From NCBI GenBank assembly GCA_023664325.1, contig JAMPFS010000009.1, positions 1-64,000 on the forward strand: 64,000 nt of DNA, written 5' to 3'. The notes under the pieces were generated by a model. It was given only the letters and a program-made list of their open reading frames with translations. It was not told where the DNA came from and ran no database searches. Shown here in pieces: positions 1 through 8,301 of the stretch (position 1 is its first letter; each line of letters opens with the position of its first letter). The position numbers were made by a program, and so were the translations under genes. Source of the DNA: Clostridium sp. (GTDB taxonomy: Bacteria > Bacillota > Clostridia > Lachnospirales > Lachnospiraceae).

Positions 1-15
1 CTTTGGTATAGAGGC

Positions 16-36
16 TTTCGGGTGATTTGGTCTTAG
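16..36 (+). repeat. Inverted motif pair flanking the FliD-like unit (left copy)
   Basis: TTTCGGGTGATTTGG followed by TCTTAG at 16-36 matches, on the opposite strand, the sequence at 2071-2090 (reads TTTCGGGTGATTCGGGTTAG on the minus strand). Both copies sit upstream of, and in the same orientation as, the gene they precede, though at very different distances (about 355 and 43 bp). They could be a shared operator or the ends of an inserted unit. Confidence 0.4.
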
Positions 37-230
37 AAAATGGGGAAACTCAAAAAATTTTACACTATTACAATTGTTTGGATCTTACATTCTTTTTTTA
101 TATTGACCTTGTCCAATACGTTAAGGGATTACGCAAAATATCCGATAACTATTTTGGGAAACGGCATGCGAAGTTCGTGATACCCATTGAAATCCCTTGA
201 AATTTTTTTGAATTTTCTGACAATTTTCGA

Positions 231-259
231 TAGACAAATGATTGCCTGCATGTTATAAT
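231..259 (+). promoter_or_regulatory. SigA-type promoter of the FliD-like gene
   Basis: TAGACA at 231-236 and a perfect TATAAT at 254-259 are separated by 17 bp, matching the vegetative sigma consensus. A start near 266 would give a leader of about 125 nt before the FliD-like gene. I see no sigma-28 (flagellar) promoter motif, which is notable for a gene of this family. Confidence 0.6.
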
Positions 260-265
260 AATATT

Positions 266-391
266 CAATCATGGGGAACTAGACACAATGGACTGTGTCC
301 CCTGTGAATCAAGTGCCATACGGTACAATGCATGAAGGCAGATAACGCCTGATATGCACGGCTATACGAATCCAGGGAAGGAGGGAATGAT
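266..391 (+). promoter_or_regulatory. Hairpin-rich 5' leader
   Basis: The leader can fold into two hairpins. One pairs GACACA (282-287) with TGTGTC (294-299), with outer GGGG (273-276) able to meet CCCC (299-302). The other pairs TGCAT (329-333) with ATGCA (354-358) and AGGC (336-339) with GCCT (347-350). It does not match the c-di-GMP-I or -II riboswitch consensus as I know them, and there is no T-run terminator. It could be a new structured element or simply leader structure. The region 1-230 shows no gene. Confidence 0.35.
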
Positions 392-1657
392 ATGGTTAAT
401 CTGAATAATATCTATAATTACTATAGCACCCAGCTAGTATCGTCAAAGAACTATAGTAAGTCACAATCACATAACCAAAATGATTTAAAAACTGTATATA
501 AGAATATGATTAAGCAGAATCAACATTCGCCTTTTTACAAGTTTGCATTCCCCGATTCTACACAAATGTATGCCATTGGCATCAAAGAGGTGGCAATGGA
601 TTTAGAATCTGAAAGCAAATTTCTCGGAAGCCATGACGACAGCATTTTTGAAGAAATGAAAGCGGTATCCGCCAACGAAAATGTTGTTTTTGCGTCACTG
701 AGCAGCGGTACGATAGATGATCTGCCGGAGCAGTTATCTGTTCAGATTCACACATTGGCAAAAGGACAGACAAATGTCGGCACCTATCTTCCATCCGGAG
801 AACTGTCATTCCAGACAGGAGAATATTCTTTCGGCATTGCAGTGGGGAAGAATGAATATACCTTTCATTTGGCAATACGCAATGGTGATACAAATTTACA
901 GTTACAGCGGAATCTCGCCAATTCCATTAACGAGAATAATATAGGGGTTCATGCAAATATCCGTAACAACCGCCTGGCAGGAACCAGTGCGCTGGTGCTT
1001 CGTTCCGAAGCGGTCGGTCAGCCAAATGACAATGATTTCATTTTCCATTTTGACCAGACTTACCTTGATAATGATCTCACGAAGGCACTTGGCATCGACC
1101 ATGTAGAGACGGCTCCGGTCAACGCAGAGTTTACCATCAATGGCAAAACACACTCCTCTATCAGCAACCGGATTTCACTGAACCACGCTATAGATTTGGA
1201 TTTACTGTCAGAAAGCGATAAACCGATATCTATTTCGCTCGTACCGGATGAGGCAAAGATTAGTGACAAATTAGATGATTTTTTACACTCTTATAACGAG
1301 CTGGTTGATCTGTCCAGGAACAGCGCAGGTCAAAAGAGCGCCGTCCGGCTTTTCCGGGATATTACCAGTATCGCCAGACACCATGAACGGGAATTGTCTG
1401 ATGCCGGACTCATCATGGATGAAAATGGATACCTTAGCAAAACGGAGGAGATAGACAGCGGCAAAATCCGAAAGTTGTTTGATGAAGATTCCTCTGCGTT
1501 CCGCCGGGATATCAAGCGTACAACAGATCGCATGACCCTGAATCCGCTTGAATATATTGATAAAACGATTATCACATACCCAAACACAACAGGAACTTAT
1601 CCGAATCCTTATCACCCGTCCAAATATTCAGGGTTGTTATTCAATGATTATGCATAG
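392..1657 (+). CDS. FliD-like flagellar hook-associated protein 2 family protein
   Basis: The 421-residue product resembles the flagellar cap FliD. The middle (about residues 165-300) has the typical arrangement of a short 'inN..igVtA.i' helix-strand segment followed by 'L.LrS' and a TINGK-like strand (INGKTH near 248). The C-terminal part (about 285-385) is helical, like FliD_C. Classical FliD caps the filament and needs long coiled termini; here the N-terminal coil is short and Asn-rich, so it may be a divergent or accessory paralogue rather than the main cap. The start is fixed by GGAGG seven bases upstream of ATG 392. No other flagellar gene is present in the window. The family call is an inference from sequence pattern. 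Confidence 0.6.
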   Translation: MVNLNNIYNYYSTQLVSSKNYSKSQSHNQNDLKTVYKNMIKQNQHSPFYKFAFPDSTQMYAIGIKEVAMDLESESKFLGSHDDSIFEEMKAVSANENVVFASLSSGTIDDLPEQLSVQIHTLAKGQTNVGTYLPSGELSFQTGEYSFGIAVGKNEYTFHLAIRNGDTNLQLQRNLANSINENNIGVHANIRNNRLAGTSALVLRSEAVGQPNDNDFIFHFDQTYLDNDLTKALGIDHVETAPVNAEFTINGKTHSSISNRISLNHAIDLDLLSESDKPISISLVPDEAKISDKLDDFLHSYNELVDLSRNSAGQKSAVRLFRDITSIARHHERELSDAGLIMDENGYLSKTEEIDSGKIRKLFDEDSSAFRRDIKRTTDRMTLNPLEYIDKTIITYPNTTGTYPNPYHPSKYSGLLFNDYA

Positions 1658-1662
1658 GGGAT

Positions 1663-2028
1663 TTACGCAATCGCCATCTGTGCCGCCAAAGCAAGCTTAT
1701 TTAAAAACGGCAGAAAATCCTGTTCGAAACACTCTGCAATTTGCAGAGTGTTTCCACTGTTTAAGGAGATACTCAGATTTTTCACAGCGACAATCATAGA
1801 TTTCTTATCAATATAGCTGCTCTTTGAGTTAATCAGAGAGGCGCACTGGTTATATACCTCGATTTCCCAATTGATTCCGGCAATCACTTCCCCAAGATAA
1901 TCTTTCGTGTCTGTTTTGGATTCTCCCCGCAGCTCCTCTATAATATCCTGCAAGGCGGGAATCAGGTTATTACTATAGGAAATCAGTTCCACTAGCACAT
2001 CCCGCTGCAGTTGTTCTCTATCTGTCAT
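1663..2028 (-). CDS. Small helical protein convergent to the FliD-like gene
   Basis: A 121-residue, almost wholly helical acidic protein with no signal peptide. I do not recognise its family. It ends five bases from the FliD-like gene, tail to tail. Its size and helical make-up are like flagellar export chaperones (FliT/FlgN class), which would fit a FliD partner, but no specific motif supports this. The start is placed at the second ATG (2026-2028), because GGAGG then lies eight bases upstream; the ATG at 2032-2034 would be too close. Upstream at 2071-2090 lies an inverted copy of a motif also found at 16-36. Confidence 0.55.
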   Translation of the reverse strand: MTDREQLQRDVLVELISYSNNLIPALQDIIEELRGESKTDTKDYLGEVIAGINWEIEVYNQCASLINSKSSYIDKKSMIVAVKNLSISLNSGNTLQIAECFEQDFLPFLNKLALAAQMAIA

Positions 2029-2070
2029 TATCATTTCCTCCTTCTTTTTCCTGAAAGGACTGTTTACTGC

Positions 2071-2090
2071 CTAACCCGAATCACCCGAAA
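2071..2090 (-). repeat. Inverted motif pair flanking the FliD-like unit (right copy)
   Basis: Minus-strand counterpart of the motif at 16-36, lying about 43 bp upstream of the small helical gene. The rest of 2091-2280 is AT-rich intergenic sequence without a convincing gene. Confidence 0.4.
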
Positions 2091-2301
2091 AAAATAAGTG
2101 TAATTACCAATCCCATTTGATGTTATTTTAATATAAAACTGCCTTTTCTACAATTATTTTTATGAAATATTCCAGACAAATTTATTCAAAATTCCACATG
2201 TATATTTTTCCTGCTTTCCGTCTATACTACAAGATATCCCAAAGGTAACTGTAAAACCCTGTTTTCACAATTACCTTGATAAAAAGAAAAGGAGAATCAG
2301 A

Positions 2302-2487
2302 ATGAGTCAATTATCAGAAAAAGAGTTATCTGCACTGCATGATTTATTATCTGAGGAAGAACTTCTGGTAAAAAAATTCCAGATGTTGGCAAACCACGCT
2401 ACCGACAACAATGTAAGAAGCGAAATGGAAGAAATTTCCCAGAGACACCAGTCACATTTCAACAAACTATACGACCATTTAAGTTAG
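2302..2487 (+). CDS. Coat F-like small spore coat protein
   Basis: A 61-residue helical protein, probably half of a ferritin-like hairpin of the Coat F (CotF) type; it contains a long amphipathic helix followed by a helix ending in HFNKLYDHLS. The start follows an AAAGGAG ribosome binding site. It is directly followed by a second Coat F-type gene, whose ribosome binding site overlaps this stop codon, so the two are translationally linked. CotF proteins are assembled on the spore surface; the assignment here rests on size, helical pattern and the neighbour, and is weaker than for the next gene. Confidence 0.6.
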   Translation: MSQLSEKELSALHDLLSEEELLVKKFQMLANHATDNNVRSEMEEISQRHQSHFNKLYDHLS

Positions 2488-2496
2488 GAGGCTGTC

Positions 2497-2763
2497 ATGG
2501 AATTATATCAGGAAAAAGAAATCTTAGGCGATGCCCTGGCTGCTCAAAAGGCTGCCACCAATCTATTCAATACGTTTTCAAACGAGTGTGTGCATGAAGG
2601 ACTCCGCTCTACCATGTTAGATATTTTAGCCGACGAGCACACCATGCAGCAGGATGTGTTCTGTTCTATGCATGAGCGGGGATTTTATCCGACACCGGAT
2701 GCGGAACAGACCAAAATTGATGAGACGAAGCAGAGATATTCCTGCTCTTACAAACCTGTTTAA
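2497..2763 (+). CDS. Spore coat protein, Coat F domain
   Basis: An 88-residue protein with the compact Coat F domain: LGDALAAQKAATNLFNTFSNEC, then a second helix around LADEHTMQQDVFCSMHERGFY, then a short Tyr/Pro-rich tail. In Bacillus and Clostridia such proteins are spore coat components expressed in the mother cell. AGGAGG lies just upstream of the ATG and overlaps the previous stop, indicating a two-gene operon. The unit ends at the terminator at 2789-2830. Confidence 0.75.
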   Translation: MELYQEKEILGDALAAQKAATNLFNTFSNECVHEGLRSTMLDILADEHTMQQDVFCSMHERGFYPTPDAEQTKIDETKQRYSCSYKPV

Positions 2764-2788
2764 GCTTCGGGGTCACACTGTTTCCCAC

Positions 2789-2830
2789 AAAAAAACTGCG
2801 GTCAAAAATGCTTTCTGACCGCAGTTTTTT
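2789..2830. terminator. Bidirectional intrinsic terminator
   Basis: A ten-pair stem ACTGCGGTCA / TGACCGCAGT is flanked by A7 on the left and T6 on the right, so it can stop transcription from both the coat genes (+) and the hybrid kinase gene (-). Confidence 0.85.
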
Positions 2831-2864
2831 AGTATGCATTTATATAACACACATCAAACATATC

Positions 2865-5546
2865 CTACAATTGTTCTGTCCATGTCTGCAAAATCGCTTC
2901 ACAGGCATCCACATCCATGTCTTCGACAGCCTCCCGCAACTGTACAAAAAGCTCCTGATCCTCATCCGTGTAGGAATACTGCTCCATCTCCTGAATGACA
3001 GATTCCATCTCGTCCATATCCAAATCTTCCAGCCCTGCTTTCATGCGTTTGAACATGTCCTCCAAAATATCAGATGAGATGCGCTTTTTCTTAATATTAT
3101 CTTTCTTCTTTTCGTCACAAAACGGCTGCAAAACCGATATATAATTGAAGTACTGTTCCAGCATCCCTTTTGTTTTTTGGTGAATCAGCTCCCCATTGCG
3201 GGCATTACCCGCCTTTTCCAGTTCCGCTGCCTTCTCCGAAAGCGACATTGCGCCAATCTGTTTAGAAGCACTCTTTAAGGCATGAACTTCTATTGTATAA
3301 TTCACCCAGTCTTCCTGTTCTTCCAGAAATTGGATCAGCTCCACCTTCTTATGAATCGTTCGGTAATATTCCTTAAGCACTGTCCAGAACAGTTTTTCTC
3401 CTCCAAGCGCATTGATTGCAGTCTGCACGTCCAGATCACCCACTACAATATCGGTTTTAAATTCACCAGACCCGGAAATAATCTGCATTCCGTCTGTTTT
3501 TTGAATTTTCTCCACCGGAAGCCATTGCTTTAACTTAGACAATAACACATGCAGTTCGATCGGTTTTGCAACAAAATCATTCATGCCCTCTTTACAGAAC
3601 ATTTCCTTTGTTCCCTCGACAGCATTTGCACTGAGGGCAATAATCGGCACATCATTGTACTCCGGATGAAGCCGCCGTATAATATGAGTGGCTTCTATGC
3701 CATCTATTTCCGGCATCATATGATCCATAAAAATAATGTCATAATGTTTCATGGAAATCTTATCAATGGCTTCCTGCCCGCTAAGGGCAGTATCAACCTT
3801 CATCTGCAAAGGCTCCAACAATCCCTCTGCCACTTTCAGGTTCACAGCATTGTCATCCACAATGAGAACCTCCGCATCCGTAGCAATGAAATCCAGGCTT
3901 ACAGCTTCCTCCTCATCGCAATATAACTCTAAATCATCTCCATTGAACAAAGTGGCAAGTGTCAATACAAAAAATGGTTTGCGGACAACCAGCAGATTTG
4001 GCATATCATATTTAACCGTGCTGAAAAAATCAATCAAAAGCGCCACTTCGATATCCGGATGTTCTTTCACAAAATCCTGCATCTCCCCAGAAAATGCAGC
4101 CTCCTCCACAAAGAGAAATACTTTCTTATCCGTTGTCAGCGAATGAAACTCCTCTATGGAGTCTAATTCGATATACTCGACTCCGAGGGTCGTAATGTCC
4201 TTTTTGAGACTTTCCTTAATATACAGGTTGGAAATCAGTCCTGCGGCAAGCACGGACTCCTGATTTTTTACCGCAACACTTGGCGTATTATCCATCACAG
4301 TCTGCGGAAGGACAAAGGAAAATTTGCTGCCCTTTTCATATTCACTTTCTACCTTAATGGTTCCATGCATCAGTGTCAGCAGCCGCTTAGATATAGCCAA
4401 ACCCAATCCGGTACCTTCCACATTGCGGTTCCGCTTACTGTCCAACTGGGAAAAGGATAAAAAGAGTTTATCCATATCCTCCTTTTTGATACCGATACCG
4501 GTATCCTCAATGGAAACCTGCATCTCAATCTTCTCATCCGTCAGCCTGGTATAACCCATTTGCAATAAAATTCTGCCTTTGGAGGTGAATTTGGCTGCAT
4601 TGTTGGCAAGATTTAGCAAAATCTGCTTAATCCGGATACTGTCACCGTACAGCTTATTCGGCAAATCAGGGGGAACATCCAAAACCAGTTCCACATCTTT
4701 GTCCTTCAATCTTGTTGCTATAATATTTGCCACATCATATAACATGGAAATCGGTTCATACTCCTCCGGAATAATATCCATCTTGCCGGATTCAATTTTT
4801 GAAAAGTCCAGAATATCATTAATGATGGTGAGCAGCGATTTTCCCGCCACCTTAATCTGGTTGATATATTCTCTGGCGACAGACGGCAGTTCTTCTCTCA
4901 ATGCAAGCTCTGCCATGCCGATTACCGCATTCATCGGCGTCCGGATTTCATGGCTCATATTGGCAAGAAAATCCGAGCGCATCTGCACAGTTTTTCCCAA
5001 CTCCAAATTAGCATGAAATACAAGATACTGGTTGTAAGTAATACTGGATAAGATATCGGTAAGGGTGTAAAGAAATTCCGCTGCATTGTCAACGCTTTCC
5101 TGTGTGACAACTTGTGTTTGCCTGAGGGCTTGCAGGTATTCCTCCCGGTCTATGCCGATTTCCTCTGCATAGTCGCCCGCTGTTTCCCAATCCAGTTCCT
5201 TCGTGCGAACCTGTCCGCCAATCAGACAGCCTATAATCTCATCCTGCACTACAATGGGGGCAGCAAAATCCACTAATCCCGCATGGCAAATGTAAACACA
5301 TGGCTGCCCTTCCTGCTGCGTCCTCTCTGCCCCGTATCTGTCACACTGCTGACAGCGCTCGCAGCCGATAGGTGAAGTCCGCATATATTTTGTACAAAAT
5401 TCGGAAAAGTTGGAACCTTCCGTTACCGGAACACCATTTGCATCTGTTGTAATGGCAGCAAAACCAGTCATTTTAGCAAAGGCACTCTGAATACGCTCTA
5501 ACACGCTAATATCAATTAAATTCTTTAAATCCAATTCAAAATCCAT
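2865..5546 (-). CDS. PocR-domain hybrid sensor histidine kinase with REC and HPt domains
   Basis: An 893-residue cytoplasmic hybrid kinase without membrane segments. Order: PocR-type ligand domain (about 1-175, with a Cys-rich stretch GCERCQQC at 61-68 and CVYICHAG near 83-90); HisKA with phospho-acceptor H199 in MSHEIRTPMNA; HATPase_c about 300-415 (DTGIG 348-352, GTGLGLAIS 378-386); a degenerate receiver-like segment 420-545; a receiver with D608 in IIFMDHMMP; and an HPt domain with H755 in VHALKSAS. PocR domains are thought to bind small metabolites; the cysteines could bind a metal or sense redox state (inference). The double-receiver regulator gene lies just upstream on the same strand, so the two probably form one phosphorelay. 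GGAGG seven bases before the ATG fixes the start. Confidence 0.85.
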   Translation of the reverse strand: MDFELDLKNLIDISVLERIQSAFAKMTGFAAITTDANGVPVTEGSNFSEFCTKYMRTSPIGCERCQQCDRYGAERTQQEGQPCVYICHAGLVDFAAPIVVQDEIIGCLIGGQVRTKELDWETAGDYAEEIGIDREEYLQALRQTQVVTQESVDNAAEFLYTLTDILSSITYNQYLVFHANLELGKTVQMRSDFLANMSHEIRTPMNAVIGMAELALREELPSVAREYINQIKVAGKSLLTIINDILDFSKIESGKMDIIPEEYEPISMLYDVANIIATRLKDKDVELVLDVPPDLPNKLYGDSIRIKQILLNLANNAAKFTSKGRILLQMGYTRLTDEKIEMQVSIEDTGIGIKKEDMDKLFLSFSQLDSKRNRNVEGTGLGLAISKRLLTLMHGTIKVESEYEKGSKFSFVLPQTVMDNTPSVAVKNQESVLAAGLISNLYIKESLKKDITTLGVEYIELDSIEEFHSLTTDKKVFLFVEEAAFSGEMQDFVKEHPDIEVALLIDFFSTVKYDMPNLLVVRKPFFVLTLATLFNGDDLELYCDEEEAVSLDFIATDAEVLIVDDNAVNLKVAEGLLEPLQMKVDTALSGQEAIDKISMKHYDIIFMDHMMPEIDGIEATHIIRRLHPEYNDVPIIALSANAVEGTKEMFCKEGMNDFVAKPIELHVLLSKLKQWLPVEKIQKTDGMQIISGSGEFKTDIVVGDLDVQTAINALGGEKLFWTVLKEYYRTIHKKVELIQFLEEQEDWVNYTIEVHALKSASKQIGAMSLSEKAAELEKAGNARNGELIHQKTKGMLEQYFNYISVLQPFCDEKKKDNIKKKRISSDILEDMFKRMKAGLEDLDMDEMESVIQEMEQYSYTDEDQELFVQLREAVEDMDVDACEAILQTWTEQL

Positions 5547-5592
5547 AAGTATACCTCCATTTCATCTTCAGACCTGTAAAACCACTGCGAAA

Positions 5593-6438
5593 TCAACCAA
5601 GATATTTGTGGATTGCTTCAAGAAGCGCCTCCCGCTCAATCGGTTTTAACAAATAGCCCTGAGGCTTCATGGATAATGCTTTGCGGATCTTGTCTTTTTC
5701 GGAAATTCCTGTAAGAAAAATCACCGGTACGTCTTTGACAGAATCTATCTCCCTTAATTTTCCCAGAATCGTCGGTCCGTCCTCTCCCGGCATTTCATAA
5801 TCCAATAAAATAAGATCTGTCTTTTTCTTCTCTAAAAAACGCAGGGCAACCTTGCCATTAAGGGCAGTTGCAACATCATACTCATTGCGAAGATGTTCTT
5901 TGATAACCTTTAACATCAATGAATTATCATCCACCACCAGAATATGCTTGCGCTCATTCTTAGGCTTCACCATCTTATTCACCTCTGCCATAATCTGCGG
6001 TTCCAAAACGGCTTCCACCGGTTCCGGAGCAGATACCGGACTATCGGCAGCAGGCTCCTCCGGTTCTAAACGTTCTTCCAGAAATTTTGTTATCTGCTCC
6101 TGAATAGCATATATTGTGATTGGCTTAACCAACGTAAGATCTGAAACATTGATAGCCCCCCGCTCAAACTGGACACAGGCATCTTTTGAACCAATGAGTA
6201 CGAACGGAATGTCGTTCTTAGCCAATAAATTTTTGACGGAAATTAATTTTGCCCCATCCTCAAAATAATTATCATTGATACAGTAGACAAAAATATCCGG
6301 TGTAAAATATTTTAAATGCCGGTCAACATCATCAAAGCGAATGGATGTAGTCAAAAGCTCAAAATCATCATGCAAACGCAGAAAAAAATCGTCAATAGTC
6401 GATGCATTATTTCCGGCTATCAATACGTTGTATGCCAT
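5593..6438 (-). CDS. Double-receiver response regulator, first receiver degenerate
   Basis: A 281-residue protein with two CheY-like domains and no output domain. The first (about 1-118) has Cys53 where the phospho-accepting Asp should be, so it is probably not phosphorylated. A Pro/Glu-rich linker (about 122-160) leads to a second receiver (164-281) with the acidic pair D170/D171, phospho-acceptor D213 in LLDYEMPG and the conserved Lys in LLKPI. The start at 6438 is chosen because AAAGGAGG lies just upstream; a longer reading frame to 6495 lacks a ribosome binding site. It is co-oriented with and 46 bp upstream of the PocR hybrid kinase gene, its likely phosphodonor. Confidence 0.8.
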   Translation of the reverse strand: MAYNVLIAGNNASTIDDFFLRLHDDFELLTTSIRFDDVDRHLKYFTPDIFVYCINDNYFEDGAKLISVKNLLAKNDIPFVLIGSKDACVQFERGAINVSDLTLVKPITIYAIQEQITKFLEERLEPEEPAADSPVSAPEPVEAVLEPQIMAEVNKMVKPKNERKHILVVDDNSLMLKVIKEHLRNEYDVATALNGKVALRFLEKKKTDLILLDYEMPGEDGPTILGKLREIDSVKDVPVIFLTGISEKDKIRKALSMKPQGYLLKPIEREALLEAIHKYLG

Positions 6439-6734
6439 AAAACAATCCTCCTTTATCAAGTGTTCATACCAATAGCATGGTACCCTTTGACCCAACGTCG
6501 TGTTATAACTATACCATATTTTTCAGAACTTGGATATGAAAACTTCACAAATCAGCAAAACCCTTTTTTCCACCATTTTCTTATGAAAGATTCCGCCAAA
6601 TCCATAAAAAATTCCCAAAATAACAAAATCTGTGTTATACTTAAGCTATCCTGCATGGAAAGGTCAAAATGTGCCTGTATGCACACAGGTCTGGCGTGCT
6701 GCCACAGGAATCAAAACGAAAGCGAGGACATCAC

Positions 6735-7277
6735 ATGGAAACATTAGAATGTATTCAAACCAGAAGAAGTATCCGCAAATTTACAGAGGAAGCCGTAAGC
6801 CATGATACGATAAATGCAATTATCGCTGCTGCTGCAATGGCGCCTTCCTGGAAAAACACCCAGATCAGCCGTTACCATATTATCGAAAATCGGGATATCT
6901 TAAATGACATTGCGAATCACTGCGTATTGGATTTTGAGTTCAACCAAAAAACCATTCAGCGCGCATCCCAGCTTGTGGTTGTCAGCATGGTTGAAAAACG
7001 CAGTGGTTACGAAAAAGACGGCAGCTTTACCACCTCCAAAGAAGACCGCTGGGAAATGTTTGATGCCGGTATTGCCTCCCAGACATTCTGCCTTGCGGCT
7101 CATGATATGGGTGTCGGAACCGTTATTCTCGGAATCTTTGACGAAGACAAAGTTGCCCAAGCAATCCAGCTTCCGGAAGGGCAAAAGGTGGCAGCCCTGA
7201 TCGTCATGGGATACCCTGCCCAGGAATGTGAAGCCCCAAAGAGAAAAAGCGTGGATGAACTGGTACGATATTTATGA
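6735..7277 (+). CDS. Nitroreductase family protein
   Basis: A 180-residue member of the FMN-dependent nitroreductase superfamily. The N-terminus has the family's CIQTRRSIRKF FMN-contact motif and the MAPSWKNTQ segment; the C-terminal half has the GIASQTFCLAAHDMGVGTV helix and GYPAQE. Such enzymes act in the cytoplasm and reduce nitro groups, quinones or flavins with NAD(P)H. The start at 6735 is preferred over an in-frame ATG at 6669, because the family begins within a few residues of the RRSIRKF motif. The gene runs against the PurM-like gene, overlapping it tail to tail by six bases. The substrate cannot be told from sequence. Confidence 0.85.
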   Translation: METLECIQTRRSIRKFTEEAVSHDTINAIIAAAAMAPSWKNTQISRYHIIENRDILNDIANHCVLDFEFNQKTIQRASQLVVVSMVEKRSGYEKDGSFTTSKEDRWEMFDAGIASQTFCLAAHDMGVGTVILGIFDEDKVAQAIQLPEGQKVAALIVMGYPAQECEAPKRKSVDELVRYL

Positions 7278-8108
7278 CAGCCAGTTCATCCGATTTTCAA
7301 ATACCACCTTTTCATTTCCCGGCTCTATTTTGCCGATTTCATAACATGCATAATGCTGCCCAACATGCCCGATTACACGCTCCTTATTGTTTTGGGAAAC
7401 AACAAGGATCAACCCCACGCCGCAATTAAAGGTATGCAGCATTTCCTCATCACTGACCTTGCCAATATTTTTAATGTATTTGAAAATATTTAACACGGAA
7501 ATTTTTGATAAATCAATTTTTGCACTGAATCCATCCGGTATGACTCTGCATAAATTGCCCTCTATTCCCCCGCCTGTAATATGCGCCATTGCATGTATGG
7601 CCTCCTGGGGGAATAAATCCTTTATCGCCCTGTAATATGGGGTATGGGGCTTCATAATCTGCTCCATGAAAGTCAGGCCATCTATTCTGTCCAATTTCAT
7701 TTCCGACATTTTGTCCATCAGCAGCCGCACAAAGGAATATCCGTTGGTATGTAAGCCGTTGGAAGCAACTGCCAAAACAGCATCCCCCTCTTCCACTACG
7801 GAGCCATCAATCACTTTGGATTTTTCCACAATCCCTGCAATACTGGAAGTCAAAATGTATACGCCCGAATCGACAACGGACGGCTGGACAGATGTTTCGC
7901 CTCCCACCAGGGAACATTCATTTTGCCGGCATGCATCCGCTATCCCTTTCACAAAACTCTTAATCGTATCTTTTTCTGCATTTCCGCAGACAATCGTATC
8001 TAATACAGCTAACGGTTTTGCCCCCATGACAATGATATCATTTACCAAATGATTCACCATATCATGGCAGACCGACTCGGTATATCCATATTCCATCGCC
8101 AGTTTCTG
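7272..8108 (-). pseudogene. PurM-like (AIR synthase family) gene lacking its N-terminus
   Basis: The 274-codon stretch starting at ATG 8096 matches PurM from the 'VNDIIVMGAKPL' helix to the end, including GGETS and the ITGGGIEGN loop. PurM normally begins 60-70 residues earlier with a Gly-rich FGG segment and a GTDGVGTK loop that form the ATP site; these are absent. Upstream the frame continues through CAG AAA CTG GCG to a TAA (8109-8111) and then into an XRE helix-turn-helix start. It looks like a deletion product joining an XRE gene to a purM-like gene. If translated from 8096, it has no good ribosome binding site. It is unlikely to be the cell's purine-pathway PurM. Confidence 0.7.
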
Positions 8109-8174
8109 TTATGTCATCCCCAGTTCCTTTCGTTTCCGCATGATAAAGTTACCGACTTTTTCACTGTTGAGCAT
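8109..8174 (-). pseudogene. 5' stub of an XRE-family helix-turn-helix gene
   Basis: A good GGAGGG ribosome binding site precedes ATG 8172-8174, and 21 codons reading MLNSEKVGNFIMRKRKELGMT follow, the usual first helix of XRE regulators. TAA at 8109-8111 then interrupts where CAA (Gln) would give the standard GMTQQKLA; after it the frame reads QKLA and enters the PurM-like sequence. So the regulator was both fused to foreign sequence and cut by a stop. Confidence 0.65.
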
Positions 8175-8220
8175 ACCGTATCCCTCCGTTTTTGTTTTGA
8201 AGCCGCTGATACTTGCGCAG

Positions 8221-8252
8221 GTTATCAACCTCGCTTTGCTTCGGTTGGTAAC
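8221..8252. other. Hairpin upstream of the XRE stub
   Basis: GTTATCAACC(T)CG at 8221-8233 pairs with CGGTTGGTAAC at 8242-8252 around an 8-nt loop, allowing one G-T pair. There is no T-run, so it is not a terminator; it may be a leader element or operator of the vanished regulator gene. Confidence 0.35.
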
Positions 8253-8301
8253 ATTTTATCATAACAAATTGGGATAAAACAATCACTGTACAATTGAATT
8301 T

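Noticed and set aside
266..391. c-di-GMP riboswitch in front of the FliD-like gene
   Set aside because: Motility genes often have one, but neither the class I nor the class II core motifs are present; only generic hairpins are seen.
7272..8096. Functional purM
   Set aside because: The N-terminal 60-70 residues with the ATP-site loops are missing, and there is no ribosome binding site at the first ATG.
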